Positions 22,553 to 34,437 of a stretch of DNA of 64,000 nt are shown here, one piece after another. Source of the stretch: Enoplolaimus lenunculus (Eukaryota > Nematoda > Enoplea > Enoplida > Thoracostomopsidae); assembly GCA_030248215.1 (NCBI GenBank), contig JASANG010001409.1, positions 248,001-312,000 of the forward strand, given 5' to 3'. The first letter of the stretch is position 1, and each line of letters starts with the position of its first letter. The translations under genes were made by a program, and so were the position numbers. The notes beneath the pieces were generated by a model that made no database searches, was not told the DNA's origin, and saw only the letters and a list, made by a program, of their open reading frames with translations.

Positions 22553-25500
22553 TTAAACACAATTAAATTGTGATTTATCCGTGAGTCGTTGATAATGAAC
22601 TGTTGGAAGGCGCCGATAACTATGCCACGGTGTAGCAGACCACGTTTTACTCCCGCTAGGACTCCAAGTTAAATTATACACGCGTTCCGCTAAACATCGC
22701 AGGGTCGCTGGCTGAAAATCGGCAGAAAATTTGTGAGCTGCGAGTTCTCGTCTACGTCGCAGTCGAGGTAAATCAAGAACACCAAAAATACACGACCCAT
22801 GAGACCATTTTCCACTATGGCAGGGGTGAAATCTGGTGCTGGGCCGTGTTTCGGATCGCTGAGAGGCAGGTATTTGTTTGCTGAGGAACCTCGTTTTTAT
22901 CATAGTGCAAGAACTACAATTACAGTTATGTTTGGCGAAACCCCAACTTTGGTAACGTGAAATGTGAGGTTTTGCGGCGTTAATAGCGTTGAAGTAGTCG
23001 CGACAGATTGCTAAAATCGAAAGCTTAAAATTGAAATTAAAAATAATTTCTAAAATTGAAATAAAAAATATTTCTAAAATTGAAATAAAAATATTACTAA
23101 AATTGAAATTAAAAAATATTACTAAAATCGAAATTAAAAAATATTACTAAAATTGAAATTAAAAAATATTACTAACATTGAAATTTAAACCCACTATCGT
23201 ATCAACAGGGTCGAAGCAGCCACTCCCTGTACCCATATTTCTGGAAGCCACCCCATAGAGGATTCCCCACTCCAACATTTTTTGACACAAAAAATTTGAA
23301 ACATACTTTGATCATCAGATGTGGCCCCTACTGGAAGTTTTAGGGGTCGCCTTAGCCTGCTCCGGCACTAGCATATAAAGCCAGTTACGAATTTTGCAGC
23401 CTGGTTGTGTGGCCCATGTAAAGATCAGTGGCGGAACGTTTTTCTCTGGGACTGCAATAAAGTAAGCTTAAGCTTTAGACTAATTTTTTCGTTTGGCTTA
23501 GGCTTAGGCCTGAGCTTAGGCTTAGGAATAAACTTATTCTTACGCTTACGCTTAGGCTTAGTTTATGAATATGCTTATAGTACTGTTCCGCCCCTGTTCT
23601 TTATATATATACATTGGCTCGTTGTGCCATAAAACTTTTAATAAGAAAGTATTGCGTGAAAAGGTATTTTTTTCTATTTCAAAAAAAGTTCATGGCAACT
23701 ACAATTAATACAAAAATTTGGCAATCAAATGTACCACATGTGTTTGGCACCATGAGTTTGCTAGAACTGACTACTAACCAACCAGCTAAAAAATCTACGG
23801 AATTGTCGATATTTAGTTATCTAGCGATACCTCGATTGCTAATTAATGATAGATGCTATAGACATTTGAGAATATGAATCCAAACCACTATTTAAAGAAA
23901 CTATTTTTACGAAGTGAACCTTGTAAATTTGGGTTTTGAACCAGTGAACGCTGAAGCTCAAAAATTCAGCACATTTTTCGCATAAGATTTGCCCCACTCC
24001 TCCTGGACCAATTTTAAGTGCAACAACTGTAATAGTTTGTGAGTTTAAAAATCTATTACTAACTAATGATAGTTGCTATATACACTTGAAAATATGGACC
24101 TTAATTTGGACAAAAAAGTTAGAAAACGAACCAGGAAAATTGCCAGGCGCATTTAAATGAACGTTGTGAATTAAAGTTGACCAATAAGTTTCATCCGGGA
24201 CCGTAGTACCATTCAAATAAGCCAATAAATCGAGTGCTCGACGATCAGAACGAGCAAATTTCACAAATTCGTGAGTTAAACTCGCTTGAAAGCTTCCTTT
24301 GTACAGCGTAATGTTGTGAGGTGGTACGTTACGAAATCCTGCATTAACCGTCATGTTTCTGAAATATAAAAATTTCAATTTTATTGGCCAACGTACAGAA
24401 CAGGGGCGGCACAGTATTATAAGCATATTTCTAATCGCAATCGTAAGCCTTAGCCTAAGCCTAAGCCTAAGCCTAAGCCTAAGCTTAAGCCTAAGCCTAA
24501 GCCTAAGCCTAAGGCTAAGCGTATGCCTATGCCTAAGCATAAGCGTAAGAATGAGCATATTCCTAAGCCTAAGCCTAAGCCACAGCCTAAGCCTAAGCTT
24601 AAGCCTAAGCCTAAACCAAGCAAAAAATAGTCTAAAGCTTAAAGCTTACTCTATTGCAGTCCCACAGAAAAACTCTCCACCCCTGATTTTTACATGAGCT
24701 ATTTTTTTTCTTTGAAAATCAATTGTTAATTATTGCAGTTTCAACAACAATGCAATATACGTTAATACGTCAGATTTTCTTGGTTACACGATACAATAAA
24801 GTGACTCGTACCCATACTTGCTAGGGTAAAAAGTGTTTTTTAGTTACGCCGAGGCAAAGGTGGTGGCTTGTTATTTTGGAAAACCTTCTAAAAATGTCAA
24901 TTTCAGCAAAAGTTACAAAAAGTAAAATAGTAAAGAGAAACTAGTTAGCGAAGCGAACGTAATGCTGTCGTGGGGGGGCATTAATTGGGGTCGCGCTTTG
25001 CAGATGGGTTAAGGGGAGATGCTGCTCCAACTCAGAGAAGCGCACGAATGGGCACAACAAGAACTGGTTACTGTTGGTTTTTAGCTAAATTAATAAATAA
25101 GGAAATAAGCACAGAATGGATGGCTTAAGGATACAAACTATCATCTAAATCTAATACATTCCAGCGAACTGAAACAAAATCTCAACTGTTCCAAAGGTGT
25201 TGCGAACCTGTGAAAGTTTTCAAAAATGATATTTTGAAATATGCGCGAGGTTGTGACACTGTACACTGCAAAAAATGGTGAGTAAAATTGACTGTCTCCA
25301 AAGTAAGCTTTTCTGGACTACACAAACTGAGTCAAAATTCGGCTCCGCCAGAGTCAACTCACTAAGCGACTCTGTGAGTAGAATTTGACTTTGGCGGAGT
25401 CGAATTTTAACTTAGTTTGTGTAGTCCGGAAAAGGCTATTTCGGAGAGAGTCAGATTGACTCACCATTTCTTGCAGTGTAAGGAACGGAACAAGAGACGG

Positions 25501-28500
25501 GACTGATATTGCATGGCACACCTAAAGGTTCCTGTTTGTTATTCGTTTACGGAGTGTTATTTACTTGTAATTCACCCTGCGTGTAATTGGAACGAATCCA
25601 TTCTTGTGATGTTCTGTTTCTGGCGCAGGACTGACTTGATCCGAAGCATTTATGTCGATTGTCATGTTCGTTTTTCCCGAACTTTAACAAGTTTCTTCGG
25701 GTTGTCTGAGCGTTTGTTACATGCAGTCTAGATGACCATTGTTATGCTTTCGTGTCTTACATGGACTCTAATTAGGATTTAGGGACTCAATCCGCTCACT
25801 ATAATCAAAGTTTCAATCTTCTATTACTTGGGACTTGGTACAGTCAGTCATTTTTCAAACAAACCAATCGCGAGCTACGAAAAGTAGCATATCTGTCAGA
25901 TTAGTATTAATTGCAAGCTGTGTTTGCGATACAAGCTCACTCTAGATTTTAAATTAATAAAATCTAACACCCGCTTATTCGGCTCCGGCGGAAGCGCCCC
26001 TCAAACCTAATAATTGGTGGGCTGACCCATAGTGGAACAACCGTTAGGTAGTCCCATATTGGCAAACTAAAATTTTGTTCGCGAACCATGAAGTTGTATA
26101 CGAGATCCGAAATATTACGGGTCCCTCGGACCTCGTTTGGGTAGAGCGCTCGATTATCGTACCGCTGACCCAGTACACGCGTACCCGATTTGAGTTTTAC
26201 TCCAAACGTATCGCGAACCCGACGCTGGCGACAATTCGCAGTCATTTGAACCGTTCAATATTTGAAATATTTTGACCAGTTCTGCGTTTGATCTCAACGG
26301 AAAGTCGTTACCCGAATATATTTGAACGTATTTCCACGGATATCGCTTCGAGTGCGATAACAAGTCGTCTAGACATATTAAAGCTGCTTCAAGAACACTG
26401 TAGTTGCCTGAAACCGTTTTAAAATCACAGTTTATTCGAAAAATATTACTCAAGTTCTATGGATCTCGTACACTTTTTCTCTATCTAAGATTAAGGCTTT
26501 AGGCTCAGGCTAAGGCTTGCGTAAAGGTTCAGGAAAGGGTTTATGCCTAAACTAAGGTATAAGCCATTTCTGAAACCTAAGCCCAAGCTTAACATTGAGC
26601 CTAAGCCTAAGGCTGTGGGAGGGAAACGTAAGCCATGCTCTACTGTAAATATCGAAATAACATTCCAAGTAATGGCGGAGTTGGGTTCAAGGGGATCCAG
26701 CTACACGGCACCCACTTGCGTTCCCCAAGCAGTTTTTACACTTACATAATGTTTTACTGTGGGACTAAAATATAGTAAGCTTCAGCTTTAAACAAATTTT
26801 TTGCTTGCCTTATTGTTAGGCTTAGGCTTAGGAATATGCTCATTCTTACGCTTAGGCTTAGGCTTAGGCTTACGCTTAGGCTTAGGCTTAGGCTTAGGCT
26901 TAGGCTTAGGCTTAGGCTTAGAAATATGCTCATTCATACGCTTAGGTTTAGGCTTAGGCTTAGGCTTAGAAATATGCTCATTCATACGCTTAGGTTTAGG
27001 CTTAAGCTTATGCTTAATAGTCTTAGGCTTATAATACTGTTCCGCCACCTGTTGTTTACAGTGGCCAAAAATTACTATTCTTACCCCATTGTACGTTCAC
27101 TGCCCGGTTAGAAATGACAACATTATTAAAACAAGACGCCCCAGCTACGACTGATCGTTTCACATCGACCTTTGATGTTGCATCGATATGAATGCAGTAC
27201 AAATTCTGTGGCCAATAAATTGATTGCAGAAGACGAAAAAACTGATCAGGCTGTTCATGAATAAGTATAGCGTATGCGAGTGGAAATTGACTTTCGGCTA
27301 AACTTTTAGGCTGGCTCGGAAACCAGTAGGTTTGCCTAAAATGTACGGTTACTCCTGAAATTACACTGTAAATTCCTATGAGTTGATTAATCAATGCAGC
27401 TAGTGAGATGGTTATTTCTGAATTAATATCAGTCAACGTAAACTCACCCCGAGTTGAGTTGAATCTTACTCTGAGTTAAGTTAACTTTGGGTGAGTTGGT
27501 TAATTAACTCAAACTGAATTGAATCAACTCAAAATTCTGAGTTCTGATAGTCCTAACTCAGACTGAGTGATTCAACTCATTCTGAGTTAAAATCAACTCA
27601 CTTGGATTTACAGTGTATGAAACTCAAAATCTGCTCCTACACTGTAAATTCCAATGCGTTGATTAATCAATTCAGCTAGCGAGTTGGTTATTTTTGAATT
27701 AATATCAGCATACATTAACTTACTTTGAGTTGATTTGATTCTCACTCTGAGTTGAGTTTACGCTGGGTGAGTTGATTAATTAACTCATAATGAATTGAAT
27801 CAACTCAAAATTCTGAGTTCTGATAGTCCTAACTCAGACTGAGTGATTCAACTCATTCTGAGTTAAAATCAACTCACTGAAATTTACAGTGTACAAATAA
27901 TGGCTATTTTTAAGGGTTTCGCATAAATTTTGCTAAACTAAACATTTAGGTTTCATTTGTTGCGGCTCGCTAAGAAACCAGTAGGTTTGCTTAAAGTACA
28001 GCTATTGTTGATGGTATCACGACAATTCGTCGGTCGACAACTCGTCGACCGACTCGTTTTAATCCTAAATTTCAACGACTCGATATTACCCGTCACTATG
28101 TTTAGGCTTTGACATAGGTGGCCAATGCAAAGAACATGGGCGGAACAGTATTATAAGCATATTCCTAAGCCTAAGCCTAAGTATGAGCATATTCCTACGC
28201 CTAATCCTAAGCCTAAGCCAAACAAAAAAATTAATCAAAACCTTATGCTTACTCTATTGCAGTCCCACAGAAACACGTACCGCCCGTGATCTTTACATGG
28301 GCCAAACTTCAAACTACAAAAAAGCATTTTGAAATAATTCACATTTTATTGCTGTTCAAATTGAAACTTGCAGAATTTTCTAATCTTTTTACTGCGCTAT
28401 ACTCGGTTATAAATTAAGCCTAGACGCCTGAACCTGAAACTAACTATATTCCGCTATGTCGAAATTTGTTCCCTAAGCCTATTGCTAAGTCACATACCGA

Positions 28501-29653
28501 AACGAAGTGCAATTTTGTGTCACCGCTAAAACTTCTCGGTCGCTCCTTTTGTCGGGCGGAGTCCAATCGATGGCAAATTGAACGAATTGTGGACTTGACG
28601 TATTTTCAAACAATGAAACGCAGTCCGGAAATGGCGCGCCATACGGCGCCTTTTGATCTGTGCCGTTATCGGCCGTTTTGAAACTGAAGTTCACAATCTG
28701 TGAAGCTGCGACGCTTCCATCTGATTCGCTGCAAAATTTTCAAATTGAAATTTTAAATTTTTGAAATTTGAATGGTTAAATTTTTGCAATTTTGCTTGCA
28801 AAAATGTTCATGAGTACGAATAGGATCATTCTATATGTGAAGCTTTCGTCTTGTACCGCGGGGCATCCATTTCAACTATGCGTATAGTCTGAACATTATC
28901 GCCATCTGTCACAGCCTTGGCAAACTTGGCTTGTAGAGCTGAAAAGGAATTGACCGCCCCGGATACACCTCACAGATAAACAGGCAGCATGCCGACTGCC
29001 AGATTTTAGTCCTATATCAACAGGCAGGAGCCAATGTTATTTTTAAGGCCGTAACAGTAAAGTGTATTCCTAAAGCCTAAGCCTCAGCCTATAAGCGTTG
29101 AGAAAAGTGTATTTCTAACCCCACGCCTAAGCCTTTGCAATAATGTACCTAGTCTATATGGGTATGCGCGTGTAGCTTTTACAAAGTGTATAATGTTAAG
29201 ACACATACATACTCGTGCACATACAGCACCAGAGGAAATTATGATATCGGCCGTGTGGTGTAATGGTTAACGCGCTTGACTCGCGATCGCCAGGTCCGAG
29301 GTTCAATTCCCGGCGTGGCCATATGTTTCGAAGAAATTTAGGGGGAAAACCATGTATATTCGCAGTACTTCGAGGAAAGAGGTCGTCCCGACCATGCAGT
29401 CCTTACAGTCTAGAATTCTAAACCTACTCTCTTAGTGACCCACGCGAAACTGCGACGGCCTGTAAAGTAACATGGGCCCAGGCAGCGAAGGTTATTAGGA
29501 AAAATGCTTTCATTAATACCTATTAAATGATAGCAACAATAATTGCTTTGAGCGCAATCTGGTTGATGATAAAATTGCCAACGCAAACAGCAACAGCGGT
29601 AAACTTAGCACAGCAGCGAGAATTCGTTTGCGGTGCGGTGCAAAACGGAACAT
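22553..29653 (-). CDS. Core-2/I-branching beta-1,6-N-acetylglucosaminyltransferase-like protein (GCNT family), gene 1
   Basis: Likely Golgi type II membrane enzyme that adds GlcNAc in beta-1,6 linkage to O-glycan cores (Branch/GCNT family, nematode gly-like genes). Six minus-strand exons join in one frame: 29653-29520, 28683-28498, 27335-27085, 26407-26185, 24358-24132, 23010-22553, giving 1479 nt or 492 residues. Exon 1 starts with ATG and gives a short basic tail (MFRFAPHRKRI) and a Leu/Ala-rich signal anchor. Family landmarks follow: KAPYGAPFPDC, PLAYAILIHE, IYWPQNLYCIHID, YSGNDFPLRSN, PDETYWSTLIHNVH and GSCIFGVLDLPRL. The Glu in PDExYWSTL aligns with the catalytic base known in mouse GCNT1 (family knowledge). 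The C-terminal exon is longer than that of its paralogue. The introns hold Tel-MITEs, two E-type foldbacks (27364-27615, 27640-27891) and an AT-rich minisatellite. Acceptor or substrate specificity cannot be inferred. Confidence 0.88.
23028..23190. repeat. AT-rich minisatellite, about 27-bp unit
   Basis: Six or seven copies of ATTGAAATTAAAAAATATTA with CTAAA, next to the acceptor of the last GCNT gene 1 exon (23010). Confidence 0.82.
23411..23619. mobile_element. Tel-MITE subfamily A in last intron of GCNT gene 1
   Basis: Left end GGCCCATGTAAAGATCAGTG; right end CCGCCCCTGTTCTTTA plus a small TA expansion and ACATTGGCT. Flanks ggttgtgt and cgttgtgc match at 6 of 8 bases. Confidence 0.85.
24386..24700. 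mobile_element. Tel-MITE subfamily A adjacent to exon 5 of GCNT gene 1
   Basis: Left end GGCCAACGTACAGAACAGGG, right end CCCTGATTTTTACATGAGCT. The interior is a long GCCTAA array with GTAAGAATGAGC. Flanks attttatt and attttttt form an 8-bp duplication with one change. It sits 28 bp upstream of the exon acceptor. Confidence 0.85.
25264..25478. mobile_element. Foldback element D in intron of GCNT gene 1
   Basis: CACTGCAAAAAATGGTGAGT to ACTCACCATTTCTTGCAGTG, flanked by TA on both sides. Long complementary arms. Confidence 0.85.
25530..25815 (-). mobile_element. Element L, diverged remnant
   Basis: GTTATTCGTTTACGGAGTGT and, further on, GGACTCTAATTAGGATTTAG with GGGACTCAATCCGCTCACTA, in the order and orientation of the reversed L copies. 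Both ends are gone. Confidence 0.5.
25975..26160. repeat. Dispersed repeat N, copy 1
   Basis: GGCGGAAGCGCCCCTCAAAC, then GGCAAACTAAAATTTTGTTC, CATGAAGTTGTATACGAG and GGGTCCCTCGGACCTCGTTT. Matches 45980-46215 at moderate identity. It adjoins the donor of a GCNT gene 1 exon (26185). Confidence 0.6.
26752..27066. mobile_element. Tel-MITE subfamily A, left end missing, abutting a GCNT exon
   Basis: Begins within the element at CTGTGGGACTAAAATATAG, runs through about 200 bp of TTAGGC and ends CTGTTGTTTACAGTGGCC. Its right end is 19 bp from the donor of the gene 1 exon ending at 27085. Confidence 0.8.
27364..27615. mobile_element. Foldback element E next to GCNT gene 1 exon 3
   Basis: CACTGTAAATTCCTATGAGT to CTCACTTGGATTTACAGTG, flanked by TA on both sides. 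It starts 29 bp upstream of the exon. Confidence 0.85.
27640..27891. mobile_element. Foldback element E, adjacent second copy
   Basis: CACTGTAAATTCCAATGCGT to CTCACTGAAATTTACAGTG, flanked by TA. Same orientation as the copy 25 bp away and very similar to it. Confidence 0.85.
28120..28303. mobile_element. Tel-MITE subfamily A in intron 2 of GCNT gene 1
   Basis: Both inverted ends are present: GGCCAATGCAAAGAACATGG and GTGATCTTTACATGGGCC. The hexamer tract is short. Confidence 0.82.
29039..29478. mobile_element. Tel-MITE subfamily B interrupted by a tRNA-like insertion
   Basis: Left end AGCCAATGTTATTTTTAAGG, right end CTGTAAAGTAACATGGGCC. Flanks caggcagg and caggcagc give a 7 of 8 match. About 255 bp with a tRNA-like core has entered at the AGTCTA inside the element. 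In intron 1 of GCNT gene 1. Confidence 0.8.
29249..29321 (+). tRNA. tRNA-like sequence (Ala-CGC by position), probably a pseudogene or SINE head
   Basis: Exactly 73 nt. The 7-bp acceptor stem closes (GGCCGTG with CGTGGCC, two G-U pairs), the D stem closes (GTGT with ACGC), T8, A14 and T33 are in place, and there is a TTCAATT T-loop. The anticodon by position is CGC (Ala). The outer two pairs of the anticodon stem and the middle two pairs of the T stem do not form. The pol III A-box (TGGTGTAATGG) and B-box (GGTTCAATTCC) are good. It lies in a segment of about 255 bp flanked by AGTCTA that interrupts a Tel-MITE, so a mobile tRNA-derived sequence is more likely than a functional tRNA. Confidence 0.5.
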
Positions 29654-29697
29654 TTTCAGTTTAAATATATATAATTACGAATATTTCGGACAATGTT

Positions 29698-29813
29698 ACT
29701 TTTATAGCCGTAACAGTAGATTAAGCGTATTCCTAAGCCTAAGCCTAAGCGTTGCAAAAGCGTTTTCCTAAGCCTAAGCTTACCCCTAAGCCTAAGCCTA
29801 AGCGTAAAAACGT
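29698..29813. mobile_element. Tel-MITE subfamily B fragment 45 bp upstream of the GCNT gene 1 start codon
   Basis: Left end GGACAATGTTACTTTTATAG, then CCGTAACAGTAGATTAAGCG and GCCTAA hexamers. The right part is lost. It occupies the immediate upstream region of the minus-strand gene. Confidence 0.75.
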
Positions 29814-30450
29814 CCATCGCTCTAGTAACACCTTTTAAAATTGAGCAAAAAAAACATAAAACAAAATAACAAAATGAAATCGATAAAAGACTAAAACGGA
29901 GTTCATATGCTAAAGCCTAACTTGATATTCCTACGAAAAACATTACCTTTAGAAGCGTGTCATTCTCGTACGTCATTCACTATGCCCTAAACTAAGCGTC
30001 ACAGTGAGGACAACGTCTAAGCCTAAGCCTAAGCCTATTAACTGTAAAGTTGTTACATTTCTAATTTTCGTGAAATTAACCAAAATTACAAAAAGGCGAA
30101 AAAACGAAAAAAACGACGAAAACTTTAAACGTCTACAGAGTTGTTTCTGCAATTTAGATACAATGACTATGATAGGGAAAAGTTATCAAACTGTTACTAA
30201 TATCGTATGATCAAATACGTCCTGTAGTATACACTTTATGGTTTATGTAGTTTAAAATTTGTGGTTTTTTTGTAATTTGTCAATTGTTTAAACGTCTTTG
30301 CATTTTTGTAAATGAAATCAAGAAAGTTTGGTTTTGAAATTTAAGATGCATCTTGTGATGCTTGACAGGCGCACGCTTTAGCGCTCGATACCATATTTTA
30401 CAGAATAGTCATGGCCAATGCATTAAAGAACAGAGGCGGAACAGTATTAT

Positions 30451-33400
30451 TGTTACAGTTGCGACCAACGGGAACCTCTGAGGACGAATCTGAGTGGTAT
30501 CCCTCACGGGTGTTCATGGTTGTGGGTATACCCACTAAGCCTACGAGTCCAGTGGATGATGGTTCACTAGGCGTGACATCGGGTTTTGAGAGTCACAAAA
30601 TTCCGACGTCGTCGTACGCCTAAGCTCTCACGAACGCTCGCATACGTAGCTATGTTGCACCCCCAACAATGAGTTTTACCCCTTGGTCATTATTTGAGAC
30701 TGTGTGGCTGCAGCTAATTTTCAGGGTTAAACTCAGTGGCCTTTGGGCCTAGGTTCTCATAGACACTCGGTGTCATTCTAAGGTTGGTTGATTTCTTGAT
30801 TGATCGATTGTGATCCTGAAGAATTTAAATTTTCGGTTATTAGCCTATTTTACAGAAAGGCGGTTCGATCCATGCCTTGAGGGTTTTATTTTATTTTGGG
30901 CACTCTGATTCGCACCAGCACTGTTTAATCAGTTAAAATTTCTGCCATGGCTCAGGGCCAGGAATTTCTGTGAACGCTCAGGTTCAAGACTACACACGGT
31001 TTTAAATTTTGGTTATTGAGGTGGCGAGTAGTTAACATGACAAAATACCATAGAAATACCTTAATTCGTTATTTTATTCGAATAACCCACTATCCTATCC
31101 GTCAGCGTTTGAAAGTACCGAGCTATCAAATTAGCTTTCGTAATATAGATAATTGGTAAAAGGAATTAACCGTTAAACAATGGAAACGACTAGTATCCCT
31201 ATGAAACTGGCATTGCCTTACGGTGAGTCAACCGCCTTACCAACTTTCACCTTGGTCTGAATATAGGGAACTAACCACTCCTGGTATCTTACTAGTCATG
31301 CTCCGGGGGGCACGTCCAAGCCCAGTGGAGAGTCCTAGATTCACCCGATTAAGGTTATCGTTTGTCTAATCAAAAGTGCGGGCCTGAGAGATATACAGCT
31401 TGGCGAAGCCGTGCTCCTAGAGACACTTTCCCTGTACCTGGGCGAGTCAAGCAGTTCTTAATACGCTCCTGAAACAATCACACGTACGCACCGTATAATC
31501 TAGGGGTGGATTGCGACGAGAATTTATCCTAGATGGACTGGGTGGACTGGGGACAGATTCACATCGTTGAGGGTCTTAAATAGAATTGTCCGGTTCAAAG
31601 GCGTTTGTTCAAGAACTGTTCTGTCATTCCTATGTCCTAGACCTAGATCCCTTGCAGGCTGCACACTCAGTAGTTTGATTGACAACGGGGTGATATACCT
31701 TTTAGTTTAACAACCTGGGCATGCCTAGAATCGTCTCAAATCGCGGTGCATATTGAAAATTTTATCAGGCAGACAGGGCTTTAGCTATGTTTGACAATTC
31801 CCTAATGCTTAGCATTAGGCAGCTTTGGCTTCCCTGCTACCGTTGACACTCAATATTTTGAGTATTGTTGAGTAATTTCTTTTCTGGCTCATGACGGTTT
31901 ACTAAATTTGAGCATCAATCTTGATCAGTTTATACCCCTTCTGGAGTTCCACAAAATACGTAACCCCTCCCAAAATTTCTACAAGATACCTGCGTCATCG
32001 CCAACGCCAGGCAAAGTTTGAAAAAAATTTCGACCCACACTCCTTTGTGAAACCTAGAAAATTCTACATTAGCCCCCCTTTTTACTTAATTTCTTAACCC
32101 CTGCGCACAACGCGCAATAGCCCTTCGTCTTAGCTGCGCGCTCCAAGAATTTCGAGTGCCCGTGTCGCTATACAGTGCACGGAAAACTCGGTTTGCTGTG
32201 TCGCTACTCGCGCTCGCGACTGAAAAGCGAAGAAATCAAAACTGAAACTGAAATGTGCAACCGTGCAGCGCCTTTATATACCCTCGTTCAGACGCGTGTC
32301 ATTGGTCAGCACTCACGGCCAATGAGAATGCTCATAAACAGACGCGGTTGAGCAATACTATTGGACAAGGAGATTACAGTCACGAGAGTCAATAGGAAAT
32401 CACATAAAAATCCGGCCGACGGTCCTCTAATTGGTTAACGAGACTTTTGCACGTAATCTCTAGAACTCACATCGAAAAGGGGTGAGCCAATAAAATTGAA
32501 TGTAAGCTGTGTGGCCATGGGACAAATGCTAGTTCTGAACATTTTAGGTAAGACTTGCTTGATTGTACAACTCCCTCAAAACATTAGTACGCACATGTGC
32601 CGTTTCATTCGGGTCATTTTCCTCCTCTCGGAATGCCTATTTTGTTTTTTAACTAGTACCGACCGTTAATAATTGAGACTCCACAGTACAGAGAAATCAT
32701 GCAAAACGGTGTATAAAAGAGAAACCAGGATAGAAATGAAAGACATGCAAGTCAAATAAAATGTGCCAACATCCAGTTAAGCTAGGGAGCATGGTCTACA
32801 TCATGCGGGGCTGTGTTATTTAACCAATTGAAACGCACAATTTTACTACTCTAGTGGTTACCGCATGCCTACAACCTTAAAATTTCCCTTGACAGTAGTG
32901 CCAATTAGCGTATGCTATGCTAACGTTTCTTAGGTTTAAAGTTCACGAAAACTTCTATTCAACCTTACTGGTTAAAAACAATGAAAGCGACAATAAAAGC
33001 ACGAAAGCATAAACAATAAATCCAACGAGTGCAAAACATATACATGTAAAACGTCACAAATCCTTACCCATACAGTTCCTGGTGAAATGCCAAAAGACAG
33101 CTTCAATAAAATTTCTGTATCATTCCTGAGATTCTCGCAATAAAATTTCAGCCTAACTTTAGGGATACGCGCGTAGAACACTCTCGGTCAACTCAGGGGC
33201 TCTAAAGACTAGTCGGCGCCGGGGAGTTCCTAGACCGCCACACCAGTTGACAGGAAAAATGGTGTCACCCAATACGCACGCACTATTCCTGAGATACCTT
33301 TTCCTTCAGTTTCATCCAATTGAAAACAGCGCATAGGCTCTGTAAAACCCAAATTTGTTTTAAAACACACTACCAGTACACATTGCTAGCTACGCGGGTC

Positions 33401-33480
33401 GCACGGAGCTGTGGGTATAAAACGCCCGTACTTCTTTAAATATCCCTTTCGGCCCACAGCCAGGGTATTTTTCTTATTCA
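30451..33480. other. Unassigned 3-kb segment that starts inside a Tel-MITE left end
   Basis: 30413-30450 reads GGCCAATGCATTAAAGAACA, then AGTATTAT, the A-type left end. After that the sequence changes abruptly to TGTTACAGTTGCGACC. No long reading frame is present. Around 32270-32500 the minus strand has a TATATAAAGG box (about 32273) preceded by several CCAAT-type words (ATTGG on plus, 32298-32500), which looks like a promoter. It could be a mobile element of unknown class, perhaps a long terminal repeat; no matching right junction was found. Confidence 0.45.
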
Positions 33481-34290
33481 GAGAGGTGTGCTGCATCGAA
33501 AGGTACCACCTTTAGCCTTAGACTCGCAAATTTGCATTTTTGCATTTTTGACAGGTCGAGGGTGAAACAACATTCTCATATCGCAACTGAAACATAATTT
33601 AAAGGCGAGCTTTCCAGGAAATCGAGGACTTTGTGTAAATTTTAGGAATTTAATATTTGTACACTGACGAAAAATATGCGAACAGAATGATTGAACATGA
33701 AGTATTGCTCCAATATACACATTATCTCATGGATTTACAAGCTACTGACAGCGATTGTTTTTCAACTTGGTAAACATAATAGTACGGACAGTGCTGGACG
33801 TCAACAAAGGTATAGCGCAATTCTAAAGCGGACTGTTTCGGAATGAATCTTCCACTGTATTTATATAAATTATCAGTGATGTTTATTTGGAATTTTTGCA
33901 TAAAAAATTTTACTGTTGAACACGCAGTTGTGGTTATTTGGCTTGGACACAGCACAACTGACGGCCAAAAACAAAATTGATAACGGAACTTTTAAGTAAT
34001 GAAAACCCAAGTTTACAGCGGCAGTTTCGTAGAAAAACGTTTCGCCTGTGATCTTGACATGATCCAGCATTTAAGTTTAGATGCTCAAATAATCACCGGT
34101 TTCAGGCGCTGTTTAGCAAAATGTTTATGTGGAGTTATCTTGCAACCTTAAATACCTGATTAGCTCTCGGGTCGTTTTGCAACCAATCGCAATACCAGAG
34201 ACTGACCCTGCTTGAGATAAAAACAGAGAGCATGAATCATGCGAAAATGGACAAAAATGGTAAATAAAATAACCATAGGTTAAAGATAAA
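33481..34290 (+). repeat. Composite repeat H-K, copy 1
   Basis: Holds CTGACAGCGATTGTTTTTCA, GACGTCAACAAAGGTATAGC and CAGTGATGTTTATTTGGAAT (part H), a Tel-MITE end (34013-34073), and part K with TGTTTATGTGGAGTTATCTT and GCAACCTTAAATACCTGATT. The same parts occur in reverse order and orientation at 49290-50960. Confidence 0.75.
34013..34073. mobile_element. Tel-MITE subfamily A right-end fragment
   Basis: TTTCGTAGAAAAACGTTTCG is followed by CCTGTGATCTTGACATGATCC, the decayed A-type right end. It lies between the H and K parts of a segment that recurs inverted at 49.3-50.9 kb. Confidence 0.6.
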
Positions 34291-34437
34291 CTGTTTAATT
34301 TTGGGCAGTTTGGAAATTACCATAGTGGGTAAACGGATAGTAAAAATTACAGAAACAGGTATTAGAATTACACCGGTCCAACTGTATGAGTATTGCAATA
34401 ACAATTGTATAAAACATGGCAATAACAGCAGCATGAA

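Noticed and set aside
25964-26245. Read-through minus-strand frame after GCNT gene 1 exon 4
   Set aside because: The donor at 26185 (GG|GTACGC) matches the phase of the paralogue; the sequence beyond is repeat N.
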